A program made the position numbers and the translations under genes. A stretch of 64,000 bases of DNA. Origin: Sisyra terminalis. Lineage: Eukaryota > Arthropoda > Insecta > Neuroptera > Sisyridae. The notes under the pieces are model-generated. The model was not told the DNA's origin, did not search any database, and worked only from the letters and a program-made list of their open reading frames with translations. Of the stretch, positions 56,761-64,000 are shown piece after piece. The DNA lies in contig OY292274.1 in the NCBI GenBank assembly GCA_958496175.1, positions 43,782,630 through 43,846,629 on the forward strand. The letters run 5' to 3'. The stretch's first letter is position 1; each line of letters opens with the position of its first letter.

Positions 56761-57450
56761 TTATTCCACTCACATGTAAGTGTTTAAATACATTTTTGTT
56801 TTCTGTCTTTGCATATACATTTGCATATACATACATTTACCTATTATAATATTAATAAGCAAAAAATAAAACAAAAAGTTAATGAGATAATTTTTTTTGA
56901 TAATATAATCGTTCCACGGCACACCATAAACTAATTTTAGCTTATTTAGCAGGAAAAATTTAATAAGTCTAAAATAAATATTTTTCAAATACATTTAAAA
57001 ACATTTTCTATAACAATTATTGCCAATAATTGTATAAAAAACGTTTTGCTTTATAAGCTACCTATAAGTAAGCACTGAAAAAACATATTTTTTCCAAATT
57101 TAAATAATGAAAATTCGCAATAGTTTTATATCAAAAAGGAGGAAAAGATCTGTGATAACCACTTCTTAAATAACTATAATAAATGGTCAAAGATAATTTA
57201 TTTTTTGTGAATATTTTTACAGTATCTATTAATTATAAAAATTATAATTTGTCCCTTTTGATTGATATGTATCTGAAAAAGCAAATGCGTGTTTTTGAAA
57301 TTTTTTGATCGCAAGTAATCCAACAAAAGGTGCCTATAGAAATTTAAAAATATGGTAGATACTGTTTCAATTTTATATATCGTCATATTTCGTTAAGTGA
57401 GGTAAAAATATATTTCAATAACTTCTAATTTTACTCACTTAATACCAATA
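56761..57450. other. AT-rich non-coding stretch
   Basis: No feature was recognised. Confidence 0.5.
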
Positions 57451-57454
57451 CACT

Positions 57455-58140
57455 TATAAAGATGACGCTGTAGGAGAAAGTGGTTCAGATGCTGGTATTT
57501 ATCGAATGATGGATGCAAGAACTATCCACACCTCTAGGGGATGCCACTATTTACCAAATGAAATGTATATGTTGTGCTAATCTGTAAAAGATACCTGGAT
57601 TTCATATTCATCGACAGCCAGGCTATACTAAACGTACTAGCGAGGCTACGAATCAGCTTTAAGCAAATCTGGGAATGTAAAGAAGTCCTTAATAATCCGG
57701 TTGCCAAAAACAAAGTTAGCTTGGAATTGGCATCCGGTAAAAAAGGTATAAAACGATAGACATCCTTGCCTATCAAGGCTCTGGAATGACCCATAGCCGG
57801 AGTTATAGTGTTGGGTCTCAAAATCGGCAGTGAAGAAGACCATCAGAGCTTATTAAATGTACTGATGTGGATGAATACAGCCATACCAAGAGTAATAATG
57901 AATATTTCATATTAACCGACCCTTACGGACTAAAGAAACACCTGCAAACAATTGGAGTACACGTGGATGATCCAGCATGCATATTTCGTTAGGCATAACA
58001 CTGCTTACCACGTTACGTTGGAACGCAGGACTCTGTGTGAAGGAAAATATAAGGAACTAGGAGTAACAGCCCTTGGTACTCAATTTGAAGCACTTGGCAA
58101 GCCGAGCTCTGAAATTTGTTCTACTACTTGGTCTTAACTA
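57455..58140 (+). pseudogene. LINE RNase H domain and C terminus, decayed
   Basis: With frameshifts, the plus strand reads VGESGSDAGIYRMMDARTIH (first RNase H strand; the leading T-D-G-S is eroded), IFIDSQAILNVLARLRISFK and QIWECKEVLNN (the S-D-S-Q-A-A-L-x-A-L motif with a catalytic Asp), then traces of the W-x-P-G-H-x-G-I motif. Next come LTDPYGLKKHLQTIGVHVDD and PACIF (matching L-L-T-G-H-x-x-L-x-x-H-L-x-x-I-G-V-x-D-D-P-x-C), then TAYHVTLERRTLCEGKYKEL and LGKPSSEI near the terminus. It is a jockey/I-group LINE 3' end without RT. It probably belongs to the same group as the remnant at 43800-44170. Confidence 0.83.
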
Positions 58141-58970
58141 AATGAGACAGGAACCTATAAAAGTGCAGTATTTGGGCACATTTAACTTCATTCTGGTAGA
58201 TCCGACCGAATGAAAAGAAAAATTATTCAATCACTTAATATTCCAGTGATAAACGAACGACAATTTTTGTCTGATATTTGCCTTAATAATTTATTCTTTC
58301 TAGTAAATTACGAATATTTTTTTGGATCTTAATTGATAGGAATTTTTAGCAGTCACATTTATAAATCTGCTGAGTTATGTAGATGGAAAACGAAACTTAA
58401 GCTTAAAAACAAATTTCATTTTTGGTAACAAATTTATTTAAAATTTTTCCAAACTTTCCAATGTTACAGTTAAACAAAGGTTATGTTAGAACAAAAAAAA
58501 AAAAATAAAAAACGGTACAAGGCCCACGTCACGATTTTATCTAAATCGACTTACAATAAGAATAGATTTAAAAGGTTAATCATATACGTAAATGATGTTT
58601 TTTAAAAAAAATGCATAAAACGGTAAGCTTTCTAAATCTTCAACTTGAATTTGTATTTGTATATCTCTACCTAATAATAGGAAAGAAAAAGAAAAATAAA
58701 TGTAAGACTATTTATTGTATTTATAACTTAAATAAATATTATAAAGTGATAAAAACACTCGTTGACACGAAAATAATGTTAGATAAATACGCCGCGAGTC
58801 ACTTAAGTGATATAACAATGATATGATGCCTATGTAATTTATTTATGGAAAAAAAAATTCAAGTGGCGTAATTTGGGTTCAAATGTCCGTAAACATTTCG
58901 TTTAATTTAAAAAAAAAAGTTCTAATTATTACTCAAGTATTATGGTATTACATTAGAATAAAAAATATTC
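58141..58970. other. AT-rich non-coding stretch
   Basis: The first 60 bp may be the LINE 3' UTR. Nothing else was recognised. Confidence 0.5.
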
Positions 58971-58973
58971 AAG

Positions 58974-59044
58974 TTAGCGATGACGAAACAGTTATCATTG
59001 ACAGTCTCGCACAGGTGAATGACACCGTTATGAAGACGGATATG
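58974..59044 (+). CDS. Possible exon, unrecognised (VSDDETVIIDSLAQ...)
   Basis: A short block with balanced codon use reads VSDDETVIIDSLAQVNDTVM then KTDM. It is preceded by an AT-rich tract ending TATTCAAG (acceptor-like) and followed by GGTAATTATTT (donor-like GT at 59045). The next 130 bp are AT-rich and intron-like. No family is recognised and no start codon is assigned. A 107-codon open frame (58883-59206) covers the region, but its flanks look non-coding. Confidence 0.25.
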
Positions 59045-59180
59045 GTAATTATTTATTTATTTATTTTTAATTTAAATACATCTAATTTAAATATATCTTG
59101 TATGATAATGATTGAAAACGTTGTTGTATGTTTTCTGCGCAAAGCTCATTTTATAGTTTCCTTTACCATTGGTTCATTGA

Positions 59181-59351
59181 TCGAACGAATCAGAGAGCGA
59201 CTCTAGGCGTCGCGACGCCGATTGGATATGTTATAACGCACGCCTGCTCAATCAAGGCTACGTCATTGAAATCTCCAAAGCGCTAGACTTGATCATGGAA
59301 AAGTTTCAATTTTATCAGGCTTACAAAGTTTATTTATTTGGAACGTCTTAA
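59181..59351 (+). CDS. Possible exon, unrecognised (DADWICYNARLLNQ...)
   Basis: A 56-codon frame is open from 59181 to a TAA at 59349. It reads SESDSRRRDADWICYNARLL, NQGYVIEISKALDLIMEKFQ and FYQAYKVYLFGTS. Codons such as CGC, CTG, CTC, GGC, TAC, GTC, ATC, TCC and GCG are much richer in G+C than neighbouring sequence, as in a selected coding exon. AG dinucleotides near 59190-59200 could be acceptors that keep frame with the block ending at 59044. Predicted mostly helical. Not identified; could be host gene or an old element. Confidence 0.3.
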   Translation, partial: SNESESDSRRRDADWICYNARLLNQGYVIEISKALDLIMEKFQFYQAYKVYLFGTS

Positions 59352-60403
59352 AGGGGATTATTTTATCAGTAACGACTTATGTGATAACCCAACGTTTCCC
59401 CCTTTTTGATAATAAGTCGTTGTGACTTGCGTTTCGTTTCGTTACAGCCAATAATTCACAGATAAATTTTATCTGTTTAACATTTATCTTGGATATTTCA
59501 AAAATCTTTTGTGTGATGGAACGAAATTGATTCATACGTATCTATATTTCATAGGCATAAGAATGTTTTGATTTGAATTTGGTATTTGCTTGTTAAATAA
59601 ATATTAAAAATATTTTAATCAGCACCGGATATTTATCTAAGATTTTTAGGTATCGTTTTGAAGGAGAATATTTATAAATGTAGATATTTTTCAATGAGGT
59701 ATTATATCTACACACGTTACAATATTAAAATTTACATAAGAATAAATCTTTGAGTTTTCAACACATTGAGGACCAGTTTTACCCAATATTCAACCTTAAA
59801 ATTGCGTTTTACTGATTTCAAGTTATTATAACAATACCTATTATATTTTGATCAAAGACGAGATCATAGATGAAATTAAAATCTGCATACAAATTTTACA
59901 TTTTTTCGTTCATCTTTAACGCTTACTGTTTTGCTTTGTTTTTATTTTTTAAGGTAATAACTTATTTCCACCTGAAAGTTTATCAAATAATAATATTTAA
60001 GTAATCAAATTACTGCATATTGTTTTTTGCCGCCACTACTATGAAATTGCGATGGTTACAGTATAGCTCATAGTGCACCAAATGAAAGGTGGAGACTATT
60101 CTCAAGTTATACCTCTCAATATTTTTATATTGTATTTTTTATGCTATAATTGAAGATATTTTTACGTCAACTGCTAAATTTTGTATGCAGGACTAAATAT
60201 TTTTAATGAAGTTGGAAAAAAATCATTGAAATTCTTCCAAAATCATCATTAAACATGTGGGGCAGTGGCGTGCACAGATATTTTAGGCAGAAATTTTTAA
60301 AAGCTACTTTAATATAATCAAAAATGCTGCATGTTGGTTTTAGTTCGTCGTTATGATGAGTAACTAATGAACTCTATACCGATTAGCCAACAAAATTTTA
60401 AAG
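59352..60403. other. AT-rich non-coding stretch
   Basis: CAGTGGCGTGCACAGATATT at 60264 looks like a common insect DNA-transposon terminus, but no partner end was found. GTAACGACTTAT and ATAAGTCGTTGTGA at 59371-59430 form a short inverted repeat. Confidence 0.4.
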
Positions 60404-61152
60404 TGTGAATTTTCTGAATTTTTTTTTGCCAATCGATGGGAAATCGTTCGTAGAGGTACGTGAAAGAAACCATTTCGATTGTTACAAAATAGTTTAGCGG
60501 TAATAAATTAATTAAGAAAGAATAATTAATTAATTAGTCATTGATATAGTAAAATGTTAAGAAAATATGGTTCAAAGCAACATACAATAACAAAAATACG
60601 AGAAAATTTAGGAAACGGTTGGTTAAATGTAAAACTAAAAAAAAGTTAAGGAAAACTAAACAGAACCTCCCCCCTTCGAAAAAAAATGGAAAAAAAAGCC
60701 AATTCAGAAATTAATGTTTTTCTTCAAATTATATTTTCCCAAAATTTTACAAAATAACAAAAATCGAAACATAATAAAACAGGCTTTTCTCCAACGTTTT
60801 TTTATTATTTATGAAATCAAATTTTCACAAAAAATTTTTGAAAAAATATATATACGAAGTAGAACATTAATTGTTTTTTGAAATTTGGAAAATATTTTTC
60901 TTTGACTTTTTTTTAGTTTTAGTTTTAGCCAACCGTTTCCTAAAATTTCCGCATTTTTGTTATTGTATGTTGCTTTAAACCTTATTTTCTTAACATTTTA
61001 CTATATCAATGACTAATTTATTAATTTATCTTATGTATTTAATTACCGCTAAACTATTTTGTCACAAACGAAACGGTTTCTTTCACAAACCTCTACGAAC
61101 GATTTCCTATCGAATGACAAAAAAAAATGTGAATTGTGAATTCAGAAAATTA
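60404..61152. mobile_element. Large foldback element
   Basis: Left arm 60404-60650 and right arm about 60905-61152 are reverse complements over some 245 bp. Shared blocks, in mirror order, include GAAATCGTTCGTAGAGGT, GTGAAAGAAACC, CAAAATAGTTTAGCGGTAAT, TAGTCATTGATATAGTAAAA, AAAGCAACATACAATAACAA and AGGAAACGGTTGG. The 250-bp loop has no open frame. Arms differ at scattered positions, so it is older than the foldback at 925-1564. No target duplication was identified. Confidence 0.85.
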
Positions 61153-61154
61153 AT

Positions 61155-62240
61155 TCAAATATAAAATGAAGCCAAGTTTTAGATACACTAGACGATACCA
61201 GCGACTTCGTCTTCGTGACGATATGAAGATAATATTTTTTAAGCTAACGCTTCTAAGCTGCAATGATGTATGGCAGTTTTTATATTTTACTTTTTAAAAA
61301 CGTATTCATATCTACAAAAAAAAGATTTCATTATCTTTAAAAAGACACATTTTGTAAGCAGTTGGTTTAAATAAAAAGGACGTGGTAATATTCAAATAAA
61401 TTATGAAAAATAACATCTAATTACATTCTACATGATTATGTAAATTTTGTTTTTTAGTTTCTAAAATTTTGAAGAAAAACATAGATTTTTATGGGATTCA
61501 GGACCAACCTCTTCGTATAAAGAAGGAAAATTATACCACTGCAATATGAAGATATAATTACAACACTGACAATGATCACTTACGTATGTAAAAGTACAAA
61601 AAGATGTCTACGAAAAAACAACGAAGGATTTATAGAATCCAAAAAATAAGTAGCCAAGAAGTATCTTCGAACGTTTCCTTTTCGATCACTAGTTTTTGCG
61701 TAATAGCGTCTCAAAGAAAAGTCATATTCGTTGTATATGTATAAGAGATAATATAAGATATATAATCACAAAATTATACTTCCAATCAACATTATAATGA
61801 TTTATATCAATTTCATCTCATTTCAATAAATGGGCTCTGTTCTCTTTCCCAAAACAAATCTAAAAAGTATAACTTCTAAAAAAATTGAACTTTTGTTAAA
61901 TTTTACAATTATATGTTCATAATACAGATAAATGGCAATAGAAAATCTCAAACGTTAATACTGATTAACTTTTCCTTAAAAGCGACAAAAAATTGAAACA
62001 AATTTAAAAAAAAAAAATAGAATAAAAATAAAAGATAACTAACCGTAAAAACCATTTTCTACATACTTTGAAACTGTTTTTGTTGATTTAGCACTCATTT
62101 ATTAAGTTTATGTTTAAAAAGTATTATTTATTGGATTGGTACTTTATTAATACACTTATTGAATCGATAATTGGCATGTAGACCAATTTTGTAGTCTTCA
62201 GAAATATTGCTTTTTTGATTAAAAATAACTTACGTTCTTC
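61155..62240. other. AT-rich stretch with RTE-associated word
   Basis: GATACCAGCGACTTCGTCTT at 61194-61213 resembles the GATACCCGCGACTTCGTC word of insect RTE-type elements (also at 21605 on the minus strand). With the tail at 62250-62345 it could mark the two ends of one old non-autonomous element, but the middle is unreadable. Confidence 0.35.
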
Positions 62241-62249
62241 ATTGTACCC

Positions 62250-62345
62250 TGAGAACATATGTACAAAATTTCATGATGATCGGCCAAGGAGTTTTGGCGT
62301 AAAAGCATTACAAACAAACAAACTTACATCATATTTACTATATAC
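62250..62345 (+). repeat. RTE-type retroelement or SINE 3' tail
   Basis: TACAAAATTTCATGATGATCGG, shortened here to its key parts AAATTTCATGATGATCGG, then CCAAGGAGTTTTGGCGTAAA and a CAAACAAACAAACTTACAT tail match the 3' end pattern of insect RTE LINEs and the SINEs that use their machinery. No coding sequence is attached. Confidence 0.65.
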
Positions 62346-62349
62346 CATT

Positions 62350-63704
62350 AAAATTAAATATTAGGATTTAATATTGAATTTAAAATTTTAAGATAATAAG
62401 TCATCATATTTTGAGGCTCAAGTTTATGTTGGTTTATATCTTCACTTGTGAGAGATGTCAATCATTTATTGTTTCTCAATTAAAAATTTAAATAAAGACC
62501 AGAATCAGATGAATACCATGATTTCAATGTTACATTAGATAGAAAACTTATAGGTACGTATGTCGTTTATTTTATTTTAAAAAACATACTTTTATTGCTA
62601 GAACTACTTTATTTAATGTTGGTTGTATCTTGTTATCCTACAGAATATTTATTGAGGATAATAATTCAAAAACTGAAACAAACGAAAACAATATACCAGA
62701 ATAACAATCAAAGTTGTAGGGAAATTCAATGCAATAACATCACCAATAAAGTCTTTATTTTTTCAATATGTTCAAATATAAAAGACTTACCTGCATACGA
62801 AATTCGATTATTGTTCAATTATATTGTTGAAGAGTTATTAAAAATAGTGAAAGATTTTTGTTTCTTGTATTAATGTCTATTATATTTTTAAAGTTGATGG
62901 CATCTTTGATTTATTGAAAGACACAATTTCATTGGTGACTGTCAATAATAATTTTGAATTTTTATAATCACAATGGCTTGTATAGGCTTAAAATTTAAAC
63001 GTTTTTGACACTAAACCTGAGTGAAAGAAAAAAATAATCTGTATGATAAAGCAATAAATTCCAAAACGAAAAACATAACAAGATAATTTTAAGGTATAAG
63101 TCGTGGATAAAGTTGTAATTAATCTAACAAAATAAAATAAGGTGATTAATTTCTTTTAATCCTAATTTTCGTTCAGCAGAACTTACGACTTACGGCAGTA
63201 TTAATCTTTTATTTAGTTCCGTTTAGAAAATGTCTCTAAAAATATTGACATTGTAAAACATTGTTTTCAATGTGTTGATAGAGAGATAAAGTTTCTATTA
63301 TATACGAACAATAATAGCTATGTTTTGGGTTCGAAGGTAAAATCGAAGATAACTATCAAAGTAATAATTTAATTCTATCACTTTTAGTTTTCCGATTATT
63401 GGTACTCCGACACTCGACTACGTTTATTGATTCACTGATTATTTAATATCTTTGCAAATCTATCCAAGACCCAAAAATTCTCCTGAAAAATGGTACCTGT
63501 ATTAATGCTGATAAATTGATACCTATTTATAAAAAATAATGTATTGGTAATAAATTTGGTTCTATTGTTGTTCAGATTAATATTATAATTTATTTTTCTT
63601 TATATTCAAATGTGTATTAGTTTTAAAGTTGAACTAACGGCTAGGTTTATTCGGTTCATCAGACCTGTATGTTTTTTTTTAATTACGATACTTATTATAT
63701 ATTT
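62350..63704. other. AT-rich stretch with one unassigned ORF
   Basis: A 92-codon plus-strand frame at 62595-62873 ends KVFIFSICSNIKDLPAYEIR then LLFNYIVEELLKIVKD. That segment has the spacing of a BESS motif (F-x-x-S-x-x-x-x-L-K-x-L-P-x-x-E...I), found in insect MADF-BESS regulators and some transposon-derived genes. No MADF domain or splice structure is visible, so this stays tentative. The rest is featureless. Confidence 0.25.
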
Positions 63705-63893
63705 ATTTTATTTTATTTGTTAATTGTTATTTACCATCGCTTTATAACTACGAAGGTCTTTAGCGACTTTAGAGCTAATAAAAAACCGAAATCGAGAAAT
63801 ATCGAAAATTTGCTCGAATCGAGTATCGAATCCAACACCTACGAATTTTGAAACGACCACCTTGACCACTCAGCCACCAGAAAGCGTTTACTA
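63705..63893 (-). repeat. tRNA-derived SINE, copy 3
   Basis: On the minus strand the head reads TTTCTGGTGGCTGAGTGGTC with an A box like TGGCTGAGTGG, then a degenerate B box GGATTCGATAC, then CGATATTTCTCGATTTCGG, AGCTCTAAAGTCGCTAAAG, ACCTTCGTAGTTATAAAG and the tail GGTAAATAACAATTAA. Head, body and tail agree with copies at 21171 and 44586. Confidence 0.83.
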
Positions 63894-64000
63894 TTCATTA
63901 TTTTTCTTGAAAATTTTGGAATAATACTATTTTTACTATAACTAGTATTTTCTTAATTTGTATCAACCCTTTTATGGTCTATTTTAAAACTTGAATCCTA

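Noticed and set aside
57534..57843. Minus-strand ORFs of 95 and 65 codons
   Set aside because: Antisense to the RNase H remnant read on the plus strand; no motif of their own.
60264..60283. CAGTGGCGTGCACAG as the start of a DNA transposon
   Set aside because: No inverted partner end or target duplication was found.
1..64000. CRISPR array, prokaryotic defence system or operon
   Set aside because: No regularly spaced repeats, no Shine-Dalgarno-linked gene rows, and the composition and element types are those of an animal genome.
1..64000. Endogenous viral element
   Set aside because: No capsid, envelope or viral polymerase motifs were seen. All reverse transcriptase and RNase H similarity is of non-LTR type, with no LTR pairs.

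Overview
This window looks like ordinary intergenic or intronic DNA from an AT-rich animal genome, most likely an insect. The evidence is the very high A+T content, long non-coding stretches, (AT)n microsatellites, and a mix of element types common in insects: RTE-like, jockey-like and RNase H-bearing LINEs, hAT, mariner and pogo/Tigger-like DNA transposons, a Helitron remnant, and a tRNA-derived SINE. I see no prokaryotic operon, rRNA, CRISPR array or complete host gene. The order of insect cannot be decided from this sequence.

Layout. 0-6 kb: a foldback repeat around (AT)n, a LINE 3' fragment split by a 225-bp MITE with a perfect 8-bp target duplication, and a nest of four elements at 4.27-5.66 kb. 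7.9-9.8 kb: a decayed LINE split by a hAT MITE, next to an internally deleted Buster-like hAT element that still encodes the transposase C terminus. 13.4-14.2 kb: a jockey-like C terminus, then a foldback element carrying a MITE. 16.5-18.1 kb: a hAT MITE and an RTE/BovB-like LINE on the minus strand. 19.9-21.4 kb: a Helitron helicase remnant, a dispersed repeat and a SINE. 22.7-25.5 kb: a foldback with a nested hAT MITE, then the best-preserved element, a 5'-truncated RTE-like LINE with an 18-bp target duplication and an open reading frame. 28.4-32.4 kb: a LINE remnant, a repeat with a hammerhead-ribozyme-like core, and a hAT transposase tail. 37.4-44.7 kb: a mariner-like element, a possible minus-strand promoter with first exon, a double hAT-like element, a LINE RNase H remnant and a second SINE. 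48.1-56.4 kb: a second copy of the hammerhead-like repeat, further MITEs, and a LINE whose 5' half is inverted, with matching target duplications (a twin-priming product). 57.4-64 kb: another LINE RNase H tail, two possible host exons, a large foldback, a retroelement tail and a third SINE.

The elements do not work together as a system. They form a layered insertion record. The most informative items are the hammerhead-like repeat pair with one compensatory base pair, the twin-primed LINE, the four-part nest, the fresh RTE insertion, and the 225-bp palindromic MITE whose autonomous partner is not visible. Coordinates of decayed elements are approximate unless a target duplication is given.
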